Part shown: positions 55,171 to 64,000 of the stretch, in pieces
Layout of the letters: the number at the start of each line of letters is the position of its first letter
Numbering within the stretch: position 1 is the stretch's first letter
Assembly (NCBI GenBank): GCA_016707895.1
Contig: JADJGV010000005.1
Location: 124,001-188,000 of the forward strand
Origin: Myxococcales bacterium
Lineage (GTDB): Bacteria; Myxococcota_A; Polyangia; Haliangiales; Haliangiaceae
Reading direction: 5' to 3'
DNA: 64,000 bases
Made by a program: the position numbers and the translations under genes
The notes under the pieces: generated by a model
The model's input: the letters and a program-made list of their open reading frames with translations, nothing else
Database searches by the model: none
What the model was told of the DNA's origin: nothing

Positions 55171-57011
55171 TGGGTCTCGAGCATCAGCGCGGCGTCGGAG
55201 GCCGCGATGTACTCGCGGTTGTTCGCGGAGTCGCGCACGATGAAGTAGATCCAGCCGTCGCTGCGGAAGTGCGGGTAGAGCGCGTACTGGCCGGGCGCCA
55301 TCGTCGTGACGCGGCGGATCACGCCGGTCGCGATGTCCATCACGAACAGGTTGGCGGCGCCGCTGGTGCGCAGCGCGACGAACCCCGGATCGGTCGCGCT
55401 GGCGTAGCCGAGCGCCATCCAGTCGTTGGCCTCGACGTAGTGGTGCCACACCATCCACCGCTCGTCGAAGCTGATCGCCGGCTTGGCGCCGCGCACGCAG
55501 TAGCGGGCGATCTCCGGGATCTGGATGTCGTAGCTGGTGCCGTTGGGGGTCGCGACGATCTTGCGCATCAGGAACAGCGACTGGCCGCCGCCGGCCGAGA
55601 CCCGGCTGACCAGCAGGCGGGCCGACGGCGAGATGATCACGTCGCCCTCGCGGGTGACCGACTTGCGGACGCCGGGCTTGGGCACGAACTGGTTGCCGGT
55701 GTGGACCATCGGCGTCAGGTCGATCGTCGCCGTCTGGCTGAACGTCGCCGAGGGATCCGACAGGGTCGCGTTGTGGCCGCCGTTGTCGTTGGTGAACTGG
55801 CCGTCGACCGTCCAGTAGTCGCCGTTGTGGACCGCGCCGAGGTGCTGGTACAGGCCGACCGCGGTGGTGGTGCGGCACTGCGGCTCGTTGAAGTTCACCA
55901 TCGCCGGGTTGGTGGCCAGGAGCGACTGCTCGCAGAACTTGGCGCTGCCGCCCTGGAGCACGAAGCCCGAGTTGTCGGCGAAGAAGCCGGGGTCGTACAG
56001 CGCCGCGGCCGGGATCTCGGCGTCGCGCGACAGGTCGATGACCGTCGAGCGGTAGGTCTGGCTGGCCACCGACGCGCCGCCGTGCGAGACGTAGCGGCCG
56101 TCGGCCGAGCTGCGGGTCCAGTAGCTCGACGCGTAGTTGTTGGTGCGGAGCACGCGGATGCGCTGGCCGGGCAGCGCGCCCTCCCAGGTGTTCGAGAACG
56201 CGTTGTCGGAGGCGGCGGGGTAGGTGCCGAGGCAGTCGCGCGCGGTGGCGGCGCCGGCGCAGCCGAACATCAGGATGCCGTTGCCGCGGTTGACCGCGCG
56301 CCAGCCCTGGGTCGCCATCGTCGCGACGTGGGTCGCGACCTCGCTGGTGATGTTGGTCGTGCACTGGGTCGGCGGCGGATCGGCCGGGATGACCACGTCG
56401 ATCATCGGCAGCCCGCGCGCGAACCACTCGGCGACGATGTCGAACTCGGCCTGGGTGTACTCGGTGGCCGCGCCGCGCGGCATCGCCGCCTCGGCCTGGA
56501 ACATCGCCAGCTGGGTCGGGCCCTCGGTCGTGCCGAACGCCAGGTTGAAGACGTAGCGGAACCAGTCGAGCCGCGCCGCGGTGGCGTAGATGCCCAGGTG
56601 ATCGGGCGGCCAGCCCGAGGTCGCGACCCCGGGCGCCGCGCGCAGGCAGTCCACGATCGCCGCGCCCTCGGCCTGGGTCATCGGCATCGTGTTGGTCAGG
56701 CAGCTGGTCACCGCCGAGCTCGACTCGGTCTCCCAGCTACGCAGGCGATCGCGGGTGATCGCGTGGCACTGGTTGCAGCGCATCGGACCACCCTGGCCGA
56801 GCAGCGCCGCGGCCTGGGTCGCGAGCTCGGCGTCGGGCGTGGCCACCGGGTTGCGCAGCACCGGGATGATGAACGCGTCGACCGGCGCGTCGACCGGGAC
56901 CGCCGCGTCGATCGGCGTGTCGGGCGCGTCCACCGGGTTCGCGCCGCCGCCGCCGCCGCACGCTGCCAGGGACACCGCGATCACACCGAGCAAGACGCGA
57001 CGAAGGACCAT
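55167..57011 (-). CDS. CxxCH lipoprotein with beta-propeller, paralogue A
   Basis: A 614-residue lipoprotein: VIAVSLAACGGGGG is the lipobox, then a DAP linker (VDAPDTPIDAAVPVDAPVDAF). MRCNQCHAITRDRLRSWE carries the haem-c site. The middle repeats RSSADGRYVSHGG, DPGFFADNSGFVLQGG, YWTVDGQFTND and SPSARLLVSRV look like PD40/WD40-type blades, ending with FRSDGWIYFIVRD. It probably sits at the cell surface or periplasm. The next gene upstream is a clear tandem paralogue. ATG at 57011 is used since the signal peptide starts there. Confidence 0.75.
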   Translation of the reverse strand: MVLRRVLLGVIAVSLAACGGGGGANPVDAPDTPIDAAVPVDAPVDAFIIPVLRNPVATPDAELATQAAALLGQGGPMRCNQCHAITRDRLRSWETESSSAVTSCLTNTMPMTQAEGAAIVDCLRAAPGVATSGWPPDHLGIYATAARLDWFRYVFNLAFGTTEGPTQLAMFQAEAAMPRGAATEYTQAEFDIVAEWFARGLPMIDVVIPADPPPTQCTTNITSEVATHVATMATQGWRAVNRGNGILMFGCAGAATARDCLGTYPAASDNAFSNTWEGALPGQRIRVLRTNNYASSYWTRSSADGRYVSHGGASVASQTYRSTVIDLSRDAEIPAAALYDPGFFADNSGFVLQGGSAKFCEQSLLATNPAMVNFNEPQCRTTTAVGLYQHLGAVHNGDYWTVDGQFTNDNGGHNATLSDPSATFSQTATIDLTPMVHTGNQFVPKPGVRKSVTREGDVIISPSARLLVSRVSAGGGQSLFLMRKIVATPNGTSYDIQIPEIARYCVRGAKPAISFDERWMVWHHYVEANDWMALGYASATDPGFVALRTSGAANLFVMDIATGVIRRVTTMAPGQYALYPHFRSDGWIYFIVRDSANNREYIAASDAALMLETQ

Positions 57012-57137
57012 GGTCGGAGCGTGCCTGCCCGCCCCGCCAGGTGTCACCAAAAACAGCGCCCCATTCGGCTGAGAGTGGCTTGCCCGTTGCGGCGCGGTCG
57101 CCTCACGGGTGTGCGGCCATGTGCGACATCGCCGCCC

Positions 57138-58958
57138 TCACGGGCCGAACACCAGCGCGGCGTCGCTGGCGGCGATCACCTCACCGGCGGTGGCGCCCTT
57201 GACGATGAAGTAGATCCAGCCGTCCGAACGGAAGTGCGGGAACAGCGCCTCCTGACCCGGCGCCATGCTGGTGATGCGCCGCGACGTGCCGGTGGTGAGA
57301 TCGAGCAGGAACAGGTTGGCGGTGGCGGAGCCGAGCAGCGCCTGGAACCCGGGGTCGCTCTGGCTGGGGTAGCCCATCGCCTGCCAGTCGTCGGCCTGCA
57401 CCCAGTGGTGGTAGACGATCCACCGCTCGTCGAAGCTGAACGCCGGCTTGCCGCCGTTGACGCAGTAGCGCGCCACCTGCGGCGCGGTCACGGTGTAGCT
57501 GCCGCCGCCGGCGGTCGGCGTCGCGACCAGCTTCTTCATGACGAAGCCGTTCTGGGTGTCGCCGGCGCCGGCCACGCGGCTGAGCAGCAGCTTGGCCGAC
57601 GGCGAGATGATCGTGTCGCCGGCGTACGCGTTGGCCAGCGGCAGGTGCGCGCGCGGGACGTAGGCGGAGCCGCTCCACGCCATCGCGGTGACGTAGTCGG
57701 TCGAGCCGGCGTCGAACCAGGCCGCCGGCTCGCCGCCGGCGTTGTCGCTGACGAACTGGCCGTTGACGGTCCAGTAGTCGCCGCCGTGCGCCGCGCCGAG
57801 GTGCTGGTACAGCCCGACCACGCCGACGTCGGTGCACTGCGCCTCGTTGAAGGTGATCTGCGCCGGGTTGCTGGTGAGCAGCGACTGCCGGCACCACGGC
57901 TTGGCGCCGCCCTGGATCACGAACCCCGAGTTGTCGGGGAAGAAGCCGGGGTCGTAGCTGGCCGCCGCCGGGATGCGGCGGTTGGTCGAGAGGTCGATCA
58001 CCGTCGAGCCGCCGCCGGTGCCGCCGCCGTGGGCGACGAAGCGGCCGTCGGCCGACGACCGCGTCCAGAACGACGAGGTGTACGGGTACGTGTGGAGCAG
58101 CCGCAGCGTCGTCGTCGGCGCGGCCTGGCCCCACGTCGCGCCGTAGCCCTGCGACGCGGCCAAGGGGTAGGTCGCGAGGCAGTCGCGCGGCGTCGCGGCG
58201 CCGGCGCAGCCGTGCATCAGCAGGCCGGCGTCGCGGTTGAGCGCGTCCCAGCCCTCGGTCTGCATCGCCGCGACGTGGGCGCCGACCTCGGCGCCGATGG
58301 TCTGGGTGCACCCCGGCGGGTCGGGCATGTCGGGCACCACCGTCGCCAGCTGGGGCAGGCCGCGCGCGAACCACTCGGCGACGATGTCGAACTCCTCCTG
58401 CGTCAGCAGATCCTGGGAGCCGCGCGGCATCGTCACGCGCTGGGTCCAGGTCACCCACTGCGCGGGCCAGTCGGGACCGTAGGCGAGCTGGAACACCGCG
58501 TAGAACCAACCCAGGCTGGTGGCGGTGGCGTGGATGCCGAGCTTGTTGGGGGCCCACGCGTGCGAGACCGGATCGCGGAAGCACTCGAGGATCGCCAGCG
58601 CCTCGGCGGCCGTCGTCGGCGTGGTGTCGGCGAGGCAGGCGGCGTCGGCGGCCTGGCTCTCGGTCAGCCACGACTGGAACCGCTCGCGGGTCAGCGCGTG
58701 GCACGAGTCGCACGCGACCCGCGGGCCGACGCCGAGGCGCTCGACCGCCATCTGCGCCAGCGGCAGATCGGCGATGTCCACCGGGTTGCGGTACGCGGGC
58801 AGGATCGGCGCGTCGATCGGCGGCGGGGCGTCGATCACCGGGGGCGCGTCGATCGGTGTGGCGTCGGGGCCGCTGCCGCCGCCACCGCCACCGCAGGCGG
58901 CGGTGAGGGTGAGCGCGAGGGCGGCGAGGCGGGGCAGGTGCGGGGGGCGAGGGGACAT
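57138..58958 (-). CDS. CxxCH lipoprotein with beta-propeller, paralogue B
   Basis: A 606-residue lipoprotein closely related to the 55167-57011 product over its whole length. LALTLTAACGGGG is the lipobox; the DAP linker (TPIDAPPVIDAPPPIDAP) precedes VACDSCHALTRERFQSW with the haem-c CxxCH. The shared blocks EEFDIVAEWFARGLP, CAGAATPRDCLATYPLA, RSSADGRFVAHGG, DPGFFPDNSGFVIQGG and PHFRSDGWIYFIVKG show recent duplication. Function unknown; surface electron transfer or surface sensing are possibilities. Confidence 0.75.
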   Translation of the reverse strand: MSPRPPHLPRLAALALTLTAACGGGGGGSGPDATPIDAPPVIDAPPPIDAPILPAYRNPVDIADLPLAQMAVERLGVGPRVACDSCHALTRERFQSWLTESQAADAACLADTTPTTAAEALAILECFRDPVSHAWAPNKLGIHATATSLGWFYAVFQLAYGPDWPAQWVTWTQRVTMPRGSQDLLTQEEFDIVAEWFARGLPQLATVVPDMPDPPGCTQTIGAEVGAHVAAMQTEGWDALNRDAGLLMHGCAGAATPRDCLATYPLAASQGYGATWGQAAPTTTLRLLHTYPYTSSFWTRSSADGRFVAHGGGTGGGSTVIDLSTNRRIPAAASYDPGFFPDNSGFVIQGGAKPWCRQSLLTSNPAQITFNEAQCTDVGVVGLYQHLGAAHGGDYWTVNGQFVSDNAGGEPAAWFDAGSTDYVTAMAWSGSAYVPRAHLPLANAYAGDTIISPSAKLLLSRVAGAGDTQNGFVMKKLVATPTAGGGSYTVTAPQVARYCVNGGKPAFSFDERWIVYHHWVQADDWQAMGYPSQSDPGFQALLGSATANLFLLDLTTGTSRRITSMAPGQEALFPHFRSDGWIYFIVKGATAGEVIAASDAALVFGP

Positions 58959-59115
58959 CGGGCGCCTCCGTGAGCAAGACCGCGGCCAGCGAGCCGCGCG
59001 GGCAGATCTGCAGACTTGCCGCGGGCGGCGACAGCGCAGTGTGACTCCGAGGGTACACCGGCCTCAGATTTCCGGCGCGCCCGCGCGCGGCTGCGGCGTC
59101 GAGGCGGCGTCGCCG

Positions 59116-59664
59116 TCAGCGCTGGACAGCGGCGGCCAGCGCGGCCAGCGCGGCGTCCGGCGACGGGTACGCCGCGAGCAGCGCGCGGTACGGCGCGGCG
59201 ATCAGCCCGGCGGCGATCGCGCCGTCGACCCACGCCACCAGCGGCGCGTAGTAGCCGGCGACGTCGACCAGCACGCACGGCTTGGCGTGGTGGCCCAGCT
59301 GCGCCGCGGTCACCACCTCGAACAGCTCGTCGAGGGTGCCGAACCCGCCGGGCAGCGTGAGGAACGCGTCGGCGAGCGCCATCATCCGATCCTTGCGCGC
59401 GGCCATCGAGTCGACCAGCTCGAGCGAGGTCAGGCCGCGGTGCGCGATCTCCTTGGCCTCGAGGTCGCGGGGCAAGACGCCGATCACCTCGCCGCCGGCG
59501 GCCAGGCACGCGTCGGCCAGCACGCCCATCAGCCCGCGGTGGGCGCCGCCGTAGACCAGCCGCCAGCCGCGCGCGGCGATCGCGGCGCCGGTCGCGCGCG
59601 CCACCTCGGCGTAGGTCGGATCATGGCCGTGGCTCGAGGCGAGGAACACGCAGACGCTGATCAC
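59116..59664 (-). CDS. LOG-family cytokinin riboside 5'-monophosphate phosphoribohydrolase
   Basis: A 182-residue Rossmann-like protein. LVYGGAHRGLMGVLADACLAAGGEVIGVLP and the signature LTLPGGFGTLDELFEVVTAAQLG (PGGxGTxxE) place it in the LOG family. MAARKDRMMALADAF is the conserved nucleotide-binding region. Members hydrolyse nucleoside 5'-monophosphates to free base and ribose-5-phosphate; in most bacteria this is AMP or related nucleotide breakdown. The GTG start at 59664 is used. Confidence 0.88.
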   Translation of the reverse strand: MISVCVFLASSHGHDPTYAEVARATGAAIAARGWRLVYGGAHRGLMGVLADACLAAGGEVIGVLPRDLEAKEIAHRGLTSLELVDSMAARKDRMMALADAFLTLPGGFGTLDELFEVVTAAQLGHHAKPCVLVDVAGYYAPLVAWVDGAIAAGLIAAPYRALLAAYPSPDAALAALAAAVQR

Positions 59665-59746
59665 CGCGCGACTGTAGCCGTCACGGCCCGACGATGTCGC
59701 CCTCGAGGCCGCCCAGGATGCCGTCCGCGCCAGCCGGGCCGGCGGA

Positions 59747-60195
59747 TCACTCCGGCCGGATCATCTCGACGTGGGGGATGCCGTCCTCGTCGTACTCCGG
59801 CGACGCGGTGACGAAGCCGAGCTCGCCGTAGAACCGCTCCAGGTAGCGCTGCGCGCCGATCCGGATCGGCACCGGGCCGTGGGCCGCGGTCAGCCGCGCG
59901 ATCGCCTCGCGCATCAGCGCCCGCCCCAGGCCAGTGCGCCGCGCCTCGGCGGCGGTGGCGACGCGGCCGATGCAGGCCTCGGCGTAGCGCGCCCCGGGCG
60001 CGAACAGCCGTGCGCAGGCCAGCGCGCGCGTCCCGTCGGCGGCGTCGGTCCACAGGTGGCTGGCGTCGCGATCGCGGCCGTCGGCGTCGAGGTACGGGCA
60101 GGTCTGCTCGACGACGAACACCGCCTGGCGCAGCGCCAGGATCCGGTACAGCTCGTCGGTGGTCAGCGCCGCGAACGGGGCGCAGCGCCAGGCGA

Positions 60196-60199
<4 letters not shown>
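59747..60199 (-). CDS. ElaA-type GNAT acetyltransferase
   Basis: A 150-residue GNAT protein. LRQAVFVVEQTCPYLDADGRDRDASHL is the ElaA signature, ACARLFAPG leads to the beta-bulge strand, VATAAEARRTGLGRALMREAIARL holds the acetyl-CoA loop and RYLERFYGELGFV the C-terminal region. Its substrate is unknown. The ATG overlaps the pilT-like stop (tca/cat overlap), so it is translated as part of the pilus ATPase operon. Confidence 0.86.
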
Positions 60200-61278
<1,079 letters not shown>

Positions 61279-61289
61279 GGGCGGGGACC

Positions 61290-64000
61290 TCAGTTTAGAT
61301 CACCCTTGGGGGGATTCTCGACCGCTGGCGCCACCTCATCGTCGCGCTGGCGCAGGCTGTCGATCAGCGGCCGCTGGCTGGCCGGCGGCGTGCTGGCCGC
61401 GGCGCGGCGTTCGCGCCAGCCGGGGACGCGGTGGGGCTGGGTCTCCTCGCTGCGCTCGTCGTCGGGGCCGGCCGGCTCGAGCGGCTCCTCGTCCTCGGGC
61501 TGGACCAGCGCGCGCAGCGCCTCGGCCAGCGGCTGGGCGTGGGCGGCGCCGGGGGGCGCGGCCGGCAGCCGCACCGCCCCCGAGCCGTGCGCGACGCCGG
61601 CGTCGTGGCCGTCGAGGTCGGTCGCGTCGAGGTCGTCGACGTCGCTGTCGTCGTCGGGATCGAACGTGGCCGGCGGCGCCGGCAGCGGCACCGGGCCGCG
61701 CTCGCCCAGGGCCTGGATCGACCGGCGCACGCTGGCCTTGATGCGCGGGAACGGCGGGCCCGGGCGCGCCATGTAGTAGCCCTGGCCGTAGCGGATCCCC
61801 AGCTCGCGCAGCGCGATCAGGTCGTCGATGGTCTCGATGCCCTCGGCGACGATCACCGCGTCGATCGCGTCGGCGATGTGGGCCAGCGAGCGCAGCATCT
61901 CGCGCTTGACCGTCGACCGGGCCACGCCGCGGGTCAGCACGTCGCTGATCTTGATGAAGTGCGGCCGCAGCGCCATCACCGTCTCGAGGTTCGAGTGGCG
62001 GGTGCCGACGTCGTCGATCGCCACCCCGAAACCCATGCTGGTGTAGATCGCCAGCGCGCGGCGGAACGCGGCGAAGTTCTCGATCGCCAGCCGCTCGCTG
62101 ATCTCGAAGACGATGTGGGCCGGCGTCAAGGTCGCCGCCGCCAGCAGGTGGCTCACCTCGATCTCGATGAAGCTGGCGTCGTAGAACGACAGCGGCAGCA
62201 GGTTGACGAACAGCCGGTGCACCGGCTCGAGGCCGACCGCCCGCCGCAGCGCGCCGCGGAAGCACGCGCGGTCCAGCTCGAAGGTCAGATCGACCTCGTC
62301 GGCGACCGCGAACAGGGTCGCCGGCGACTCCATCCGGGTGCCGCGCGGGCCGCGGGTCAGCGCCTCGTGGCCGAAGATCTCGCCGGTCACGATCGACACG
62401 ATCGGCTGGTACACCGGGATCAGCGCGTCGCCGAGGATGATGTCCTGCAGCACCGCCTTGTCGCGCAGCGCGCCGCGCTCGCGGGCCAGCCGCGCCGCGC
62501 TCTGGGCCTCGGTGACCAGCCGGGCCACCAGGCGCTCGTGGCGGACCATCGGGTTGGACAGCACCCGGGCCGAGCCGACGTGGACCCGCGGCTCGTCGCG
62601 CAGCATCTCGCGCACCGACGGCGCCAGCGCCGCCGCCACCGCCTCGGCCACCGCGGTGGCCAGCCGCTCGAGGTCGACCTGGCTGGCGTCGCGCGGCGAC
62701 AGCAGGCACACGTACGAGTCGTCGTCGTTGGATCGGCAGATCAGGTCGCCGGGCTTGAGCAGCGGGCCGCGCAGGCGATCGAGGACGTGGCCGGCGCGCT
62801 CGTACAGCTCGGCGTGGGGCGCGACGCCGAGCTCGACCTGGATGCGCTCGAGCTGGGCCAGGTCGACGTACAGGCAGCTCATCGCGCGATCGCGCTGCAG
62901 GATCGCGATCACCTCGTTCATGCGGTCGTGGTACGGGCGGAAGCGATCGGCGGGGGCGCCGGGCGTCGCCACCAGCGACGCGGCCTGGCTGCCGCCGTCG
63001 GCGGTGAGGAAGTGCACCCGGCCGCGGCTGCCGTCGCCGCGGACCGCCGACGCCTTGGCGGCGCGCAGCGCGGCCTCGGCCGCCGACAGCAGCGCGTCGG
63101 GCGTGGTGGCGTCGTCGGGCAGCGCCGCGACGCCGACGGTGACGGTCAGGCTGCGATCGGCGGCGGCGCCGGGCGCGTCGGGCTCGCCGGCCTCGGCGGC
63201 CCAGGCCCGCACCAGATCGGCCGACGCCACGGTCTCGCGGATCCGGTTGGCCTTGGCGATCGCGCCGGCCTTGCCGGTGTCGAGCAGGATCAGCGCGAAC
63301 TCCTCGCCGCCGAACCGCGCCGCGATGTCGCTGCCGCGCACCCGGCCCGGCGAGTCGCCGACGGTGAGCAGCTCGGCCACCCGGCGCAGGATCGCGTCGC
63401 CGGCCTGGTAGCCGAGCGCGTGGTTGACCTGGGCGAAGCCGTCGACGTCGATCAGCAACAGCGCCAGGCCGGTGCCGTTGCGCTGGGCCCGGGCCACCTC
63501 CTCGCGCAGCCGCTCCTGGAAGATGCCGTGGTTGTACAGCCCGGTCAGCGCGTCCTTGAATGACGCCGCGGCGAGCTGCTCGGACACCCGCTCGAGCTGC
63601 GCCGCGGTCTGGCCGAACTCGTGGCCCTGATCGTCGAGCGAGCGCATCAGCTGGCGCTCGCGGACGAGCAGCCGCTGGTTGGCCTCGCGCAGCTCCTCGA
63701 CCAGCCGCTGGTTCTCGACCGCCAACTCGCGCGCGTGGACCAGCTCGGCCACCAGCGTCACCAGCTCGGGCGGGCGCCACGGCTTGCGCACGACGTAGTG
63801 CACGCCGCCGTTGTTGACCGCGGCCATGACGGTGTCGGCGTCGGCGTAGCCGGTGACCAGCACGCGGCGCACGTCGGGCCGCAGCTGCGCGGCGCGCGCC
63901 AGCAGCTCGACGCCGTTCATCCCCGGCATCCGAAAATCGACGACCAGCACGGCGATCTCCGGACGCAGCTCGAGGGCCGCGAGCGCGGCGCTGGGCAGCG
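61290..64000 (-). CDS. Receiver-GGDEF-EAL cyclic-di-GMP protein, 5' end outside window
   Basis: At least 903 residues; the N-terminus is beyond the right edge. The receiver has VLVVDFRMPGMNGVELL with the phospho-Asp, VTGYAD and YVVRKPW. A coiled segment leads to GGDEF 1 (DALTGLYNHGIF, LLIDVDGFAQVN, RFGGEEFALIL) with an RxxD inhibitory site (RGSD) five residues before GGEEF. A second, degenerate GGDEF-like domain has SNDDDSYVCLL at the active-site position. The EAL domain (YQPIVSIVTGEIFGHEALTRG, EISERL, IDDVGT, EGIETIDD, YGQGYYMARP) keeps the metal and catalytic residues. An acidic tail follows. It may control the neighbouring pilus ATPase. Confidence 0.9.
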   Translation of the reverse strand, partial: LPSAALAALELRPEIAVLVVDFRMPGMNGVELLARAAQLRPDVRRVLVTGYADADTVMAAVNNGGVHYVVRKPWRPPELVTLVAELVHARELAVENQRLVEELREANQRLLVRERQLMRSLDDQGHEFGQTAAQLERVSEQLAAASFKDALTGLYNHGIFQERLREEVARAQRNGTGLALLLIDVDGFAQVNHALGYQAGDAILRRVAELLTVGDSPGRVRGSDIAARFGGEEFALILLDTGKAGAIAKANRIRETVASADLVRAWAAEAGEPDAPGAAADRSLTVTVGVAALPDDATTPDALLSAAEAALRAAKASAVRGDGSRGRVHFLTADGGSQAASLVATPGAPADRFRPYHDRMNEVIAILQRDRAMSCLYVDLAQLERIQVELGVAPHAELYERAGHVLDRLRGPLLKPGDLICRSNDDDSYVCLLSPRDASQVDLERLATAVAEAVAAALAPSVREMLRDEPRVHVGSARVLSNPMVRHERLVARLVTEAQSAARLARERGALRDKAVLQDIILGDALIPVYQPIVSIVTGEIFGHEALTRGPRGTRMESPATLFAVADEVDLTFELDRACFRGALRRAVGLEPVHRLFVNLLPLSFYDASFIEIEVSHLLAAATLTPAHIVFEISERLAIENFAAFRRALAIYTSMGFGVAIDDVGTRHSNLETVMALRPHFIKISDVLTRGVARSTVKREMLRSLAHIADAIDAVIVAEGIETIDDLIALRELGIRYGQGYYMARPGPPFPRIKASVRRSIQALGERGPVPLPAPPATFDPDDDSDVDDLDATDLDGHDAGVAHGSGAVRLPAAPPGAAHAQPLAEALRALVQPEDEEPLEPAGPDDERSEETQPHRVPGWRERRAAASTPPASQRPLIDSLRQRDDEVAPAVENPPKGDLN

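Noticed and set aside
55269..58973. Very long plus-strand open frame opposite the cytochrome lipoprotein genes
   Set aside because: Arg/Gly/Ala/His-rich translation without any domain; it is a GC-rich antisense shadow of genes that show clear motifs.
58991..59030. Imperfect palindrome upstream of the 57138-58958 gene
   Set aside because: Several mismatches in both arms; not distinguishable from background GC symmetry.

Overview
The window is very GC-rich, gene-dense and dominated by GC3-biased codons. Flagellar genes, sigma-54 activators, soluble and membrane Ser/Thr kinases, Asp-Ala-Pro-rich lipoproteins and a TonB-type receptor together suggest a flagellated Myxococcota (deltaproteobacterial lineage). 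That placement is inference: no rRNA, tRNA or phylogenetic marker is present. No CRISPR array was seen.

Region 1 (1-22 kb) is a flagellar and surface-sugar island. The plus strand carries the fliD 3' end, fliS, a fliT-like gene, then pseC-pseB-pseG. The minus strand carries fliL, pseI, pseH, a Pse-associated methylase, an SpsF-type cytidylyltransferase, a Maf flagellin glycosyltransferase and a FlhG/MinD ATPase. All steps from UDP-GlcNAc to CMP-pseudaminic acid and its transfer to flagellin can be assigned. Regulators follow: an STPK/response-regulator pair, a FlrB/FlrC-like histidine kinase and sigma-54 regulator, a second receiver-less sigma-54 activator, a receiver protein, an HDOD protein, and motA-motB. 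Five good -24/-12 sigma-54 promoters were found by eye, and every one places its predicted +1 only 2-4 bases before the start codon.

Region 2 (20.8-42 kb) is housekeeping and envelope genes: an Hsp70-like ATPase, glpK with a lipase-like hydrolase, an FHA-GGDEF cyclase, a peroxiredoxin, a BamA-family/DUF4390/NtrY-like operon, a zinc-ribbon Ser/Thr kinase, a pectinacetylesterase-like lipoprotein, a TonB-dependent receptor, a DJ-1/PfpI protein, a barnase-like RNase, a small cytochrome c with an outer-membrane protein under a Fur-like box, and a cysteine synthase. A selD gene here has an in-frame UGA at the catalytic Cys position followed by a perfect hairpin, so it is very probably a selenoprotein whose 5' end ordinary gene calling would lose.

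Region 3 (42-53.5 kb) is accessory: lower GC, AT-rich intergenic DNA, small lipoproteins, a 2,376-residue SpvB/FG-GAP/RHS protein with a distinct C-terminal tip, a small probably broken ORF downstream, an 80-bp tandem duplication, a REP-type tyrosine transposase, and a coupled YPxxW-type/retropepsin gene pair beside an antitoxin-like gene and a decayed gene copy.

Region 4 (53.5-64 kb) has three large CxxCH lipoproteins (two are tandem paralogues), a LOG-family enzyme, an ElaA-type acetyltransferase, a PilT/PilU ATPase and a receiver-GGDEF-EAL protein that runs off the right edge. Four-base ATGA/GTGA stop-start overlaps join genes throughout, so translational coupling is the normal operon style here.
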